DNA of 64,000 bases, taken from assembly GCF_017168335.1 (NCBI RefSeq), contig NZ_JABFAU010000004.1, forward strand, positions 63,879 to 127,878. Direction: 5' to 3'. Shown one piece after another: positions 8,455 through 23,463 of this stretch. The stretch comes from Rhodococcus sp. KRD162 (GTDB lineage: Bacteria; Actinomycetota; Actinomycetes; Mycobacteriales; Mycobacteriaceae). Both the position numbers and the translations under genes were made by a program. The notes beneath the pieces are model-generated. The model did not search any database. It was not told where the DNA came from and saw only the letters and a list, made by a program, of their open reading frames with translations. Numbering within the stretch: the first letter of the stretch is position 1; every line of letters starts with the position of its first letter.

Positions 8455-10595
8455 ATGGCTGAGCCCACCACTGCCGACCCTGCCGGTATGTACCCCTCCA
8501 GCATCTATGTCGCATCACCGGAAGGCGACACCGGGAAATCGACCATCGCGCTGGGGGTGCTGCAGATGCTCGCCGCTACCGCGGCCCGGGTCGGGGTGTT
8601 TCGGCCCATAGCGCGCTCGACCAACGAGCCCGACTACATTCTCGAACTTCTCGTCGAACACACCACCGCAGACCTCACGTACGAGCAGTCCCTCGGTGTC
8701 ACCTATGAGCAGGTGCACACAGATCAGGACGCGGCGCTCAGCGAGATCGTCAATCGGTACCACGAGGTTGCCGCCCACTGCGACGCCGTGGTGATCGTGG
8801 GCAGCGACTACACCGATGTCGGTAGTCCCAGTGAGCTCGGCTTCAACGCCCGTATCGCGGTCAATCTCGGTGCCCCGGTGTTGCTCGCGCTGCGTGGATC
8901 CGACCGCACACCCGACGAGATCGCGCAGTTGGCCACGCTGTGCCGGGCCGAGCTTCGCCAGCATCACGCACACTTGGCGGCGATCGTCGCAAACCGCTGT
9001 GCGCCGGACGATCTCGATGCGGTGACCGACGCGCTGGCCTCCGTCGGCGTACCCGCATGGAGCCTGCCGGAAATCCCTCTGCTGGTGGCTCCGACCATGG
9101 CCGAGCTGCTCGAGGCGGTGGACGGCACGCTCTACAGCGGCGATTCGTCTTTGCTGCAGCGAGAAGCATTGCGGGTCATGGTCGGTGGGATGACGGCCGA
9201 GCACATCCTCGAACGTCTCACCGAAGGCGTCGTCGTCATCGCGCCGGGGGATCGTTCCGATGTACTCCTCGCTCTCGTCAACGCTCATGAGGCCGAGGGG
9301 TTCCCGTCCCTTGCCGGCATCGTCATGAACGGCGGTATCGAGCCCCATCCGGCAATCGCACGTCTGGTGGCAGGACTCGGCCCCCGGTTGCCGATCCTCA
9401 CGACCGCACTCGGCACGTACGACACGGCCTCCGCGGCGGCGCGGACCAGAGGCCGAGTCGCGGTGGGATCGCAGCGAAAGGTCGATACCGCGCTCGGTTT
9501 GATGGAACAACGGGTGGACGCGAAAACGCTGCTGGGACGGCTCGATATCGCCATCCCCACCATCACGACACCGCAGATGTTCGAGTACCAGTTGATTCAC
9601 CGGGCCCGCGCGGACCGAAAGCACATCGTCCTACCCGAGGGCGGCGACGACCGCATCCTCCGGGCCGCTGGGCGACTGCTGCAGCGGCAGGTCGCGGACC
9701 TGACCATCCTCGGCCAGGAAGGCCCGATTCGCCGACGGGCATCGGAGCTGGGCGTCGATCTCGACAAGGCCACGGTCCTCGACCCGACCGATTGCGAATA
9801 CGCCGAGGACTTCGCGGTGGAATACACCGAACTGCGCAAGCACAAGGGTATGACGCTCGAGCGCGCACGCGAGATCATGACCGATATTTCCTACTTCGGA
9901 ACGATGATGGTGCACAAGGGAATCGCCGACGGCATGGTCTCGGGTGCGGCGCACACCACAGCCCATACGATCAAGCCGTCGTTCGAGATCATCAAGACCA
10001 CGGACGGAGTGTCGACGGTGTCGTCGATTTTCCTGATGTGCCTGTCCGATCGGGTGCTCGCCTACGGCGATTGCGCTGTGGTTCCGGACCCGACGGCCGA
10101 GCAACTCGCCGACATCGCCGTGTCCTCGGCGCAGACCTCGGCTCAGTTCGGAATCGAGCCGCGAGTGGCCATGCTGTCCTACTCCACCGGCGAGTCCGGG
10201 TCGGGGGCGGACGTCGACAAGGTCCGGCAGGCCACAGCGCTTGTCCGCGAACGCAACCCGGAGCTCCTCGTGGAGGGTCCGATCCAGTACGACGCCGCCA
10301 TCGAGCCGTCCGTCGCTGCCTCGAAGCTCCCCGAATCGGAGGTGGCAGGCAGGGCGACGGTGTTCATCTTCCCGGACCTCAATACCGGCAACAACACCTA
10401 CAAGGCCGTGCAACGCAGTGCCGGTGCCGTCGCCGTCGGACCTGTTCTGCAGGGCCTGCGCAAACCCGTCAACGACCTTTCTCGCGGCGCACTCGTCGAG
10501 GACATCGTCAACACGGTCGCCATCACCGCCATTCAGGCGCAGGGCATTTCGGATGCAGCGCAGCAGGAGGACACAGCGCAGCAGGAGGGCGCATC

Positions 10596-10599
<4 letters not shown>
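8455..10599 (+). CDS. pta: Phosphate acetyltransferase (long form with DRTGG domain)
   Basis: 714 residues from ATG 8455 (the frame also offers TTG 8449). The N-terminal part is a P-loop dethiobiotin-synthetase-like domain ([19 protein letters not shown]). A DRTGG-type regulatory middle follows ([29 protein letters not shown]). From about residue 385 the catalytic phosphotransacetylase domain begins ([20 protein letters not shown]), including [20 protein letters not shown] and [18 protein letters not shown] sequence. It interconverts acetyl-CoA and acetyl phosphate. Its stop overlaps the ackA start by four bases (GTGA), so the two are translationally coupled. This is the standard overflow/acetate assimilation operon. 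Confidence 0.95.
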
Positions 10600-15155
<4,556 letters not shown>

Positions 15156-15159
<4 letters not shown>

Positions 15160-16517
15160 AGGTACTCACGCAACCTCGGGAACAGGCCGATGACGAATGC
15201 CACCGAGGCGGCGATGGTGAGAACCCATGCGCCGTTGGACAAGCCGGACAGCACCCACACCGAGCGGTCGATATTGGACCGCAGTTCGCCTCGTGCGTTC
15301 TCGATCCCGTCGACCAGGACGCTGTCGAGCGCATTGAACGCCGCAGCCGAATCGGACTCCCCGGTGCCGGTGGCGATCGCAACCGCACCGTTGAAATCGC
15401 CTGCCTCCAGCGCGGAATCGATCCGCGAATGCGAGGCGGACCAGGTGTCGAGTGCGTCGGTGACCGCGGTGTCGCCCTCGAACATCTCCGACATGCGAGA
15501 GACGTTGGCGTCGAACGACTGTCCGTAGTCCTGGCTCCCGCCGCGGCGCGCAAGATCGAGCGTCTCGTCCGCTCGGGCCTGTTGGGCCAGGATGAAACCC
15601 GTTGTGTAGGACTTCAACGGAGTGACGCCGCGATCGAGTGCGCGATCGGTGGCGATGGAGGAGACGAGTCCGACCACCAGCATCCAGCCGAGCAGCCCGG
15701 CAACGGCTGCCGTCGCAGTGAGGAACCCGGCATTGAGCGTCCGGCGCGTCGTGCGCGAGAGGTACCACTGGCTCAGGCCTGCCATGACCAACAGGAAGAC
15801 CACGGACCCGATCGGAAACAACGGCGGGCTGGTGAACCGCTCCTGATCGGCCGACACCCGCGAGGCCTGCTCGGTGTACAACTTCTCGGCCAGCGGCAGC
15901 AAACTGGTCTGCATCATCGTCGACGCCTCGCCGAGATACGCAGCGCCCACAGGGTTGCCGCTCCGGTTGTTGGCGCGAGCGGTCTCGACGAGTCCGCTGT
16001 AGACCGGTAGTCCGGTCGCGATCTGCGTCAATACGGCGCTGGTGGCCTCGTCGTTCTCACTCACTCCTGCGGAGGCCACGATCAGCTCCGAGGACGCCTC
16101 GCCGAGCGCCTGCGAGTAGCGTTCACGCACCTCGGGCGGTTCGAGACCGCCCGCGATGAACGCGGTGGCGGCAGCGGCGTCGGCCACCGACAGGGCACCG
16201 TAGAGATTCTGCGCCGAGTTCGCGAACGGCTCCGTTCGCACCAGCAAGGTGCCCAGGGTGTCCACTCGTTCGGTCACGGCCGTGGAGGCCAAGCCCCCGA
16301 CCGTCAATGCCAGGACGACGAGGGCGAATACCATCGCGACCAAACGCGCAGGCGTCGAGCGCATGGTGTATCGAACCGGCGGCTTACCTGCAGCAGCACC
16401 GACGGGAGTTGCCGTTGTCGGTGGGACGGCAGCAGAGGGAGTAATGCCGGCCGCGATCACGTCACCGAGCATATAAGTAGCCGGACCGTACTGCAGCCAC
16501 TCGCCAGGATGATTCAC
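15156..16517 (-). CDS. glnX: GlnX, membrane sensor linking GlnH to PknG
   Basis: 453 residues with four membrane segments: one after residue 55 (ARLVAMVFALVVLALTVGG), two around 230-285 (GSVVFLLVMAGLSQWYL and TAAVAGLLGWMLVVGLVSSI), and one near the C-terminus (WVLTIAASVAFVIGLFP). Two long extracytoplasmic helical regions lie between them, with an overall chemoreceptor-like topology. The first loop is Ala/Glu/Ser-rich and coiled. The family is defined by its place in the glnX-glnH-pknG operon. In M. tuberculosis the orthologue Rv0412c is needed for PknG stimulation by amino acids. It is the first gene of the operon, and the divergent Nudix gene starts 15 bases away. Confidence 0.9.
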
Positions 16518-16531
16518 CTAGGGTGGGGAAC

Positions 16532-17413
16532 ATGCGAGGTGACGGGGACGGTTGGGTGATCGGAGAGAACGGTTCTCGGCACTGGGGAAAGCACGGAGCC
16601 GCCGGACTGTTGCTGCGGGCACCGTCCAACCCGGGAACCTCGAACCCCGGTACCTCGAACCCCGGTGGTGCGAACTGGGGAGAGCCCGTCGTGCTGCTGC
16701 AACACCGCGCCCTCTGGAGCCATCAGGGTGGGACGTGGGCACTGCCCGGCGGTGCCCGTGATTCTCACGAGAGCACCGAGCACGCGGCGGTTCGGGAGGC
16801 CCACGAAGAAGCCGGAATCACGGCCGAGCAGCTCTGTGTCCGCAGCGAGCGGGTCACCGCGAGTGCCTCGAGTGGTTGGTCCTACACCACCGTCGTCGCC
16901 GATACCGACCGTGCCCTCACCACGGTGCCCAACGGCGAGAGCACCGAGCTGCGCTGGGTACCGGAATCCGTCGTCGCCGAGCTGCCACTGCACCCGGGGT
17001 TCGCATCGAGCTGGCCTGCCCTGCGCACCGTGCCGCTCCGGGTGCTGCTCGATACCGCCAACGTGCTCGGTTCGCGGCCGAACGGATGGTGGAAGGACCG
17101 CGCGGGGGCCACCGGCGCGCTTCTGGCCTCGCTCGCCGAGACGCTGCCCCGCACAGTCGAACTACCCGGCGGCCAGTACGGGTGGCTCACCCGCATCGAA
17201 GCGGTGCTCGAGGGCCGGGCCCGGGAGGCTGTGGTGAACGATCCACGAGTCCCGGTGATCATCGCCGACGGCAGCGGTGACGACACCCTTGCCGCGCAGG
17301 CCCAGCTCGACGGCGGTCTCACGGCGATGGTCACCGCCGACCGCGGCCTGCGGGACCGGCTGCCCGCATCGGTGCAGGTTCTCGAGCCCTCGGTCGTGCT
17401 CGGCTGGTTGTAG
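16532..17413 (+). CDS. Nudix hydrolase fused to a C-terminal PIN/NYN-like domain
   Basis: 293 residues from ATG 16532, with GGGTGGGGA just upstream; GTG 16523 is also possible. The Nudix domain holds GGARDSHESTEHAAVREAHE followed by EAG (about 73-95), a complete Gx5Ex7REUxEExG box. Position matches M. tuberculosis mutT3 (Rv0413). Between the first strands sits a three-fold NPGTS/NPGGA repeat (residues 33-47). From about residue 168 a second domain appears: LLDTANVLGSRPNGWWKDRA, then IIADGSGDDTLAAQAQ, and MVTADRGLRDRL. Acidic residues D174, D250/D251 and D270 fit a PIN/NYN-type nuclease fold. The second-domain assignment is my inference. Confidence 0.85.
   Translation: MRGDGDGWVIGENGSRHWGKHGAAGLLLRAPSNPGTSNPGTSNPGGANWGEPVVLLQHRALWSHQGGTWALPGGARDSHESTEHAAVREAHEEAGITAEQLCVRSERVTASASSGWSYTTVVADTDRALTTVPNGESTELRWVPESVVAELPLHPGFASSWPALRTVPLRVLLDTANVLGSRPNGWWKDRAGATGALLASLAETLPRTVELPGGQYGWLTRIEAVLEGRAREAVVNDPRVPVIIADGSGDDTLAAQAQLDGGLTAMVTADRGLRDRLPASVQVLEPSVVLGWL
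16628..16672 (+). repeat. Three 15-bp in-frame tandem repeats in the Nudix gene
   Basis: Units AACCCGGGAACCTCG, AACCCCGGTACCTCG and AACCCCGGTGGTGCG encode NPGTS, NPGTS and NPGGA. They lie in a loop before the second strand of the Nudix domain. Copy number is multiple-of-three neutral, so slippage would keep the frame. Confidence 0.8.
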
Positions 17414-17482
17414 AACAGCGCCGGAGCTCGACGCCCGGCGGGAACCTCTGTCGTCGGCCCTCCAATCAGCGCGGGCTCCTGG

Positions 17483-17809
17483 TCACCAGTTCGGCAGCGC
17501 CACGAACAGAAAACTCACGCCGACGACAATGCCGAGCGCGCCGCTGCCCACCGCCAGGGCGGTGTCCTCGCGGGGAGCCCTCTCGCCCTCGAGGTCCGGG
17601 CTTCGATATGCCCACAGCGCAGTTGCGACGGCGACGAGTCCGGCCACGACACCGACACCTGCGGCCCAGAAGGTGACGACGGACAGGGCACCGATCATGA
17701 TCGCGAACTCGGTCAGCTGCGCTCGGGTCCTGGGGCGTCGGTCCCACCACCGCGCCAGTACAGAGTTCTCGGGATCTCTGGTCGGTGGTGTGTCGGAAGC
17801 TACTGTCAC
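17483..17809 (-). CDS. Small membrane protein, 108 aa
   Basis: GTG 17809 follows AAAGGAGA at ideal spacing, so I prefer this start over the open frame reaching 17923. The N-terminal 30 residues are hydrophilic (SDTPPTRDPENSVLARWWDRRP). Three hydrophobic segments follow: FAIMIGALSVVTFWAAGVGV and VVAGLVAVATALWAYRS, then after a charged loop (PDLEGERAPREDT) GALGIVVGVSFLFVALPNW to the end. Family not recognised. It lies alone between convergent Nudix and the upstream membrane-protein gene. Confidence 0.6.
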   Translation of the reverse strand: MTVASDTPPTRDPENSVLARWWDRRPRTRAQLTEFAIMIGALSVVTFWAAGVGVVAGLVAVATALWAYRSPDLEGERAPREDTALAVGSGALGIVVGVSFLFVALPNW

Positions 17810-18056
17810 GGCCGTCTCCTTTCTCTCGTCGCGTACGTCGCTGCTGTTCTTGCCCAGCACGGACGACCGGGAAGACGCATCGGCGTCGACTCGGGGGTGT
17901 CTTACAGAGGTGTTCTTCACCATTCTGGCAGCGGCCGGCCACGGCCGCCAATCCCTTTCGCGATTGCGATGCGGATCACCTGTCGGTGGGTCGTTCGGGC
18001 CAGGCCCGACCGAGGTTTCCTGCTGCGGAGGGGATTTCGTGAAGGGTCTACCTACG

Positions 18057-18662
18057 TCAGTGCGCGGAACGCTGCGTATGCCAGCGGCGGATCAGTATCG
18101 CGCCGCCCACCAGCCCAGCTACGACGAGAATCAGCCCTGCGGCCACACTGGACACGCGGCTCGGCCACGGCAGAAAAGTCGGAACATCGAACATGTTCAG
18201 CCAGAACGGCTCCAGCACCGCTCCGGCGGGGGCAACCAGACGCGCGAGCAATCCCGCGGGGCCTGTGTTTCGCGCTGCGGCCCCGAGAAGACCGAGGGGA
18301 CCGCCCGTGACGAGGGCCAGAAGGAACCACCACTGGTTCGAGGCCCACACGGTCGCGTCGAACATGCCGAACAGCAGTCCGACACCGTAATGGACCCCCA
18401 GCGCGATCAGGCCTGCCGCGATCCCGGCCGCGAATGCCTGCAGCGGACGGCGGACGAACCAGCCGCACAGAATGGGCAGACCTGCCCACACTGCACCCGA
18501 ATTGACCAGCTTGCTGATCGTCGAGCGCACCGCCAGCAGGGTGTCGGCCTCTGCTGACAGCTGGCTCACACTCGTCACGTTGGAGGCCAGCGACACCAGG
18601 GCCACGACCACCGCAGCCGCAACGACGAGCCCCCACCCCTTACGCGCCACGCCGGGTGACAC
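18057..18662 (-). CDS. Polytopic membrane protein of unknown function, 201 aa
   Basis: GTG 18662 begins VSPGVARKGWGLVVAAAVVV; the longer open frame to 18872 has an Arg/Pro/Ser-rich N-terminus typical of out-of-frame sequence and overlaps thiE. About five to six membrane segments are visible: GLVVAAAVVVALVSLAS, WAGLPILCGWFV, AFAAGIAAGLIALGVHYGVG, WWFLLALVTGGPLGLLGA, and the C-terminal VAAGLILVVAGLVGGAILI. The pattern resembles DUF6518-type proteins, but this is only a suggestion. It lies 43 bases downstream of thiE on the same strand. Confidence 0.6.
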   Translation of the reverse strand: MSPGVARKGWGLVVAAAVVVALVSLASNVTSVSQLSAEADTLLAVRSTISKLVNSGAVWAGLPILCGWFVRRPLQAFAAGIAAGLIALGVHYGVGLLFGMFDATVWASNQWWFLLALVTGGPLGLLGAAARNTGPAGLLARLVAPAGAVLEPFWLNMFDVPTFLPWPSRVSSVAAGLILVVAGLVGGAILIRRWHTQRSAH

Positions 18663-18705
18663 TACGCACCGTTCGATGTCCTTGTTCGGCAGGTGAGCGT
18701 CGGCG

Positions 18706-19398
18706 TCAGACCTGCAACGCCTGCACCAGCTGACGAGCAGCGGCCTGCGGATCGCGGGCCTCGGTGATCGCGCGGACCACCACGATGCGATCGGCTCCGG
18801 CGGCCCGAACCTGATCCACATTGGTCCCGTCGACTCCGCCGATGGCGAACCACGGCCGCTCCGGCAATGCATCGGCAGTGGCCCGCAGCGTCTCTAGCCC
18901 TGCGGCCTTGCGGTTGGGTTTGGTGGGCGTCGGCCACACCGGACCGACGGCGAAGTAGTCGACCCCGTCCTCGATCGCGGCGAGTGAGGCCTGGGCGCGG
19001 TTCTGCGTCGAACGGCCGATCACCACGTCCGGGCCGAGGATCTGCCGCGCGTAATGCACCGGCAGATCCCCCTGGCCGAGGTGCAGCACGTCCGCGCCCG
19101 AGGCCAACGCCAGATCCGCCCGATCATTGACCGCAAGCAGCGCTCCATGTCGCTTGGTCGCGGCCACCAGGACGGCCAACGCAGCGAGCTCGTCCTTGGC
19201 TTCGAGAGGGCCGAACTCGCGTTCACCGGCAGAGTTCTTGTCGCGTAGCTGAATGATGTCGACGCCACCGGACAACGCCGCTTCGGCGAACTGGGCGAGG
19301 TCGCCTTTCTCGCGCCTGGCATCGGTACACAGGTACAGGCGAGCGGACGCAAGACGCTCGCGGGGAGTCTGATTGCGGACGGTCTGAGATGGATGCAC
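18706..19398 (-). CDS. thiE: Thiamine-phosphate synthase
   Basis: 230 residues from GTG 19398 ([16 protein letters not shown]); upstream frame overlaps the thiO leader and is not used. The TIM-barrel enzyme couples HMP-pyrophosphate and thiazole phosphate to thiamine phosphate. Visible motifs are [19 protein letters not shown] (Gln-Leu-Arg-Asp-Lys, pyrophosphate site), [33 protein letters not shown]-like [27 protein letters not shown] and [12 protein letters not shown]. It diverges from thiOSG, across a leader that contains the riboswitch only on the thiO strand. Confidence 0.94.
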   Translation of the reverse strand: MHPSQTVRNQTPRERLASARLYLCTDARREKGDLAQFAEAALSGGVDIIQLRDKNSAGEREFGPLEAKDELAALAVLVAATKRHGALLAVNDRADLALASGADVLHLGQGDLPVHYARQILGPDVVIGRSTQNRAQASLAAIEDGVDYFAVGPVWPTPTKPNRKAAGLETLRATADALPERPWFAIGGVDGTNVDQVRAAGADRIVVVRAITEARDPQAAARQLVQALQV

Positions 19399-19454
19399 GA
19401 GACGAACTGTATTCTCATAGTGGCCACCACCGAAGACGGAGTGGCCGAGAAATC

Positions 19455-19540
19455 GCGGGAGTCCCGGGGATCGTGGGGCTGAGAGTGGGTTCGCCGCCCT
19501 TACCGTCAATACCTGAACCCGATCATGCGGGCGCAGGGAG
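19455..19540 (+). ncRNA. TPP (thi-box) riboswitch controlling thiO-thiS-thiG
   Basis: The leader contains the two conserved TPP-aptamer blocks: a GGGGCTGAGAG block near 19476-19486 and the 3' block ACCTGAACCCGATCATGCGG followed by GCGCAGGGAG at 19511-19540. Complementary arms (CGGGAGTCCCGGGG at the 5' side) support the helices. The aptamer ends 7 bases before the thiO start, and GAGG lies between, so TPP binding would most simply hide the ribosome binding site. No separate terminator with a U-run is visible. Exact ends are approximate. Confidence 0.9.
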
Positions 19541-19547
19541 TGAGGTT

Positions 19548-20620
19548 GTGAATCGCGTGCATATCGTTGTGATCGGCGGAGGCGTCATCGGGCTGTCGAC
19601 GGCGCTGCGACTGGGCCAGGACGGTCACCGGGTGGTCGTCCACGATCCCGCTCTCGGTCGAGGCGCGTCCTGGGTCGCAGGCGGAATGTTGGCACCGCTG
19701 TCCGAGGGCTGGCCCGGCGAACACGAACTACTGCATCTCGGTGCCGCCTCGTTGGCGCGCTGGCCGGAATTTGCCCGACGCCTCCCCGGCCCCTCGGTGT
19801 TCTCCTCGACCGGATCCGTCACCGTGGCCCTCGACTCGGCCGATGCCGCCGATCTGCGGACCATCGCGGAATGGGTGGCCGAGCAGGGGCACGAGCTGGA
19901 GATTCTCGGCCGTGCGCAGCTGCGAGAACTCGAACCCGCGCTGGCGCCCAACATCCGCCTCGGCTTGCTGGCCCCGACCGAACTGTCCGTCGACAATCGA
20001 GCGCTGGTCGCCGCCCTCGAGCAGGGCTGCATCGGTGCCGGAGTCGAGTTCGTGACGGAGCCGGTGCACACCGTGCCCGACGCCGATCACGTGGTCCTGG
20101 CCGCAGGGTCCAACTCGGCCGCGCTGTGGCCGACGCTGCCCGTTCGGCCGGTCAAGGGCGAAATTCTGCGATTGCGGCGACGGCCCAGCGCCGCTGCGCC
20201 GCCGCAGCGCACCGTCCGCGGCACGGTGCACGGCAGGCCGATCTACCTGGTGCCACGCGGCGACGGGTTGGTCGTCGGTGCAACACAATACGAATCAGGC
20301 CAGGACACCCAGGTCACCGTCGCCGGAGTACGAGACCTGATCTCCGATGCCGAACGACTCATGCCGAGCATCGGCGAGTACGAACTGTACGAAACCGCAG
20401 CGGGACTGCGCCCGATGAGCCCGGACGGCATACCGATCATCGGCCGCCTGACCGACAACGTCCTCGTCGCGACCGGTCACGGCCGCAACGGCATCCTCCT
20501 GGCCCCCATCACCGCCGACGCCGTTGCCGCGCTGATCGACGGCCGCGAACTCGGCGAGGCGAAAGCAGCCACCCCCGAACGTTTCTCGCACATGTGCAGC
20601 CAACAGATCGAAAGGACACC

Positions 20621-20624
<4 letters not shown>
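19548..20624 (+). CDS. thiO: Glycine oxidase ThiO
   Basis: 358 residues from GTG 19548, directly after the riboswitch and with TGAGG as binding site. The FAD-binding N-terminus reads [19 protein letters not shown] (GxGxxG). Next come [20 protein letters not shown] and, near the C-terminus, [16 protein letters not shown] and [16 protein letters not shown], all typical of DAO-family ThiO. It oxidises glycine to iminoglycine for thiazole synthesis by ThiG. The frame overlaps thiS by four bases (ATGA), so the operon is translationally coupled. Confidence 0.95.
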
Positions 20625-21581
<957 letters not shown>

Positions 21582-21705
21582 CCGCCGCGTCGTCTGCGCC
21601 CCCGGCCGCGCACACGGCCTCAGGGTTCGACTCATCCGAAAGGATGATGCGATTGGCGACTGTGGGTCGATGTGCGGTCGGTCTCGATCGAGCACAGTGA
21701 TACCC

Positions 21706-22668
21706 ATGATCGAAGTGACAGGACTGACCAAGCAGTACGGAGCGGTGACGGCGGTCGACAACCTCACCTTCACCATCAAACCCGGTATCGTCACCGGCTT
21801 CCTGGGTCCCAACGGCGCAGGCAAGTCGACCACGATGCGCATGATCCTCGGTCTCGACAGACCCACCTCGGGTACGGCGACGATCGAGGGCAAGAACTAC
21901 AGCAATCTGAAGCAGCCACTGCGAACCGTCGGCGCTCTGCTCGACGCCAAGTGGGTACATCCGAATCGATCGGCACGTGCGCACCTCGAGTGGATGGCCG
22001 CCTCCAACGGCATCCCCAAGTCGCGGGTCGAGGAGGTGTTGCGTCTGGTGGGATTGTCCGAGGTGGCGAAGAAGAATGCCGGCGGTTTCTCGCTCGGTAT
22101 GTCTCAGCGGCTCGGTCTCGCCGGTGCGCTGCTGGGCGATCCCAAGGTGCTGCTGTTCGACGAGCCGGTCAACGGCCTCGACCCCGAGGGTATCGTCTGG
22201 ATCCGAAAGTTCATGCAGCGCTTGGCGGCCGAGGGTCGTACGGTGCTCGTGTCGAGCCACCTGCTCTCGGAGATGGCTCAGACGGCCGAACATCTCATCG
22301 TCATCGGACGCGGCAAGCTGATCTCGGATTCCTCGGTGCAGGAGTTCATCGATCACGCCTCCGAAGCGTCGGTGCGCGTGCGCAGCCCGCAGCTCGACGG
22401 CCTCCGTCAGGCCCTGACCACCGCCGGTCTCACCGTGCGTGAGCCGGACAGGACAGACGAGTTGCAACCTTCGCTCGTAGTGCTCAACTCCACGACCGAT
22501 GCGATCGGCGATATCGCCGGTCGAGCCGGAATAACTCTGCACGAGTTGGCCTCTCAGCGTGGCTCGCTCGAGGAAGCTTTCATGAAACTCACCGGAGACA
22601 CAGTCCAGTATCACGGCTCGGGAGCGGAAGATCCCAACAATCAGCAAGCGATGGGCGGTGCACTCTGA
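21706..22668 (+). CDS. ABC transporter ATP-binding protein (DrrA/bacitracin-type)
   Basis: 320 residues from ATG 21706 (MIEVTGLTKQYGAVTAVDNL). Walker A is GPNGAGKSTTMRMIL (about 36-50), the signature motif is FSLGMSQRLGLAGALLG, and Walker B is VLLFDEPVNGLDPEGI. The switch His lies in VSSHLLSEM. A C-terminal extension of about 90 residues (VRVRSPQLDGLRQAL) matches DrrA-like exporters. It overlaps the permease gene by one base (TGATG), so the two form an ABC-2 type exporter. Substrate unknown. Confidence 0.92.
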   Translation: MIEVTGLTKQYGAVTAVDNLTFTIKPGIVTGFLGPNGAGKSTTMRMILGLDRPTSGTATIEGKNYSNLKQPLRTVGALLDAKWVHPNRSARAHLEWMAASNGIPKSRVEEVLRLVGLSEVAKKNAGGFSLGMSQRLGLAGALLGDPKVLLFDEPVNGLDPEGIVWIRKFMQRLAAEGRTVLVSSHLLSEMAQTAEHLIVIGRGKLISDSSVQEFIDHASEASVRVRSPQLDGLRQALTTAGLTVREPDRTDELQPSLVVLNSTTDAIGDIAGRAGITLHELASQRGSLEEAFMKLTGDTVQYHGSGAEDPNNQQAMGGAL

Positions 22669-23438
22669 TGGGCGTCATGGCAGCAGAGAGAATCAAGTTC
22701 ACCTCGACCAAATCACCGTGGTGGTGCAGCGCGATCGTTGTCGTGTTCGGCCTCGGATTCGGAGCCATCCTGGGCTGGGCAGCCAAGACTGCCCTCGGTC
22801 CGGATGCGCCGGAGGGCCTGCCGCCGACCACCGCGTACGACGTCGTCGGGAGCGGTGTGGGCGGCCTGGGGCTGATGGTGCTGATGATCCTGGCAGCACT
22901 GACCGTCACCAGCGAATACCGCTTCGGCCTGATCCGAACCACCTTCCAGGCGGTCACCAACCGGGCATCGGTGCTCGGTGCGAAGGCACTCATCGTCGGC
23001 GTGTACGGCGCGGTGCTGTCGTTGATCCTGGCGTTCGGTGCGCTGTTCCTGGCCAAGGCGATCGCGGGTGAGGAGGCAGGGGCACTGCTGAGCTTCGATG
23101 TCGACGGCACCTGGCGCGTCATCTACGGCACGGCAATCCTGGCATTCGTGCAGATAGTCCTGGCCGTCGCGGTGGGTGCGCTCGTTCGGCAGTCCGCCGG
23201 TGCCATCGCCGTGCTGCTGTTGTGGCCGTTGCTGATCGAAAGCCTCGTCGGACTCATCCCGAAGGTCGGCGAGAAGATCCAGCCGTTCCTGCCGTTCAAG
23301 AATGCCGACCATTTCCTCGGCGGCTCGGCGGGGACCGATTTCCACTGGGGTCCGATCGGCAGCCTGATCTACTTCGTTGTCTTCACCGCGGTGATCTTCG
23401 GAGTAGCGGTCTTGGTCGTCAATCGTCGGGACGCCTGA
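22668..23438 (+). CDS. ABC-2 type transporter permease
   Basis: 256 residues with six hydrophobic segments, among them SPWWCSAIVVVFGLGFGAIL, LMVLMILAALTVTSEYRFG, LIVGVYGAVLSLILAFGALFL, AILAFVQIVLAVAVGALV, AVLLLWPLLIESLVG and SLIYFVVFTAVIFGVAVLV. The ..TSEYRFGLIRTTF.. sequence after the second segment is typical of ABC-2 permeases. It starts within the ATPase stop codon and probably pairs with it as membrane subunit. Confidence 0.85.
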   Translation: MGVMAAERIKFTSTKSPWWCSAIVVVFGLGFGAILGWAAKTALGPDAPEGLPPTTAYDVVGSGVGGLGLMVLMILAALTVTSEYRFGLIRTTFQAVTNRASVLGAKALIVGVYGAVLSLILAFGALFLAKAIAGEEAGALLSFDVDGTWRVIYGTAILAFVQIVLAVAVGALVRQSAGAIAVLLLWPLLIESLVGLIPKVGEKIQPFLPFKNADHFLGGSAGTDFHWGPIGSLIYFVVFTAVIFGVAVLVVNRRDA

Positions 23439-23463
23439 CCTCACTCTGGGTAGGGTGTCCGAT

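Noticed and set aside
9792..10595. Upstream extension of the ackA frame through pta
   Set aside because: The acetate kinase N-terminus ([17 protein letters not shown]) begins at GTG 10596; the preceding part is an out-of-frame reading of pta.
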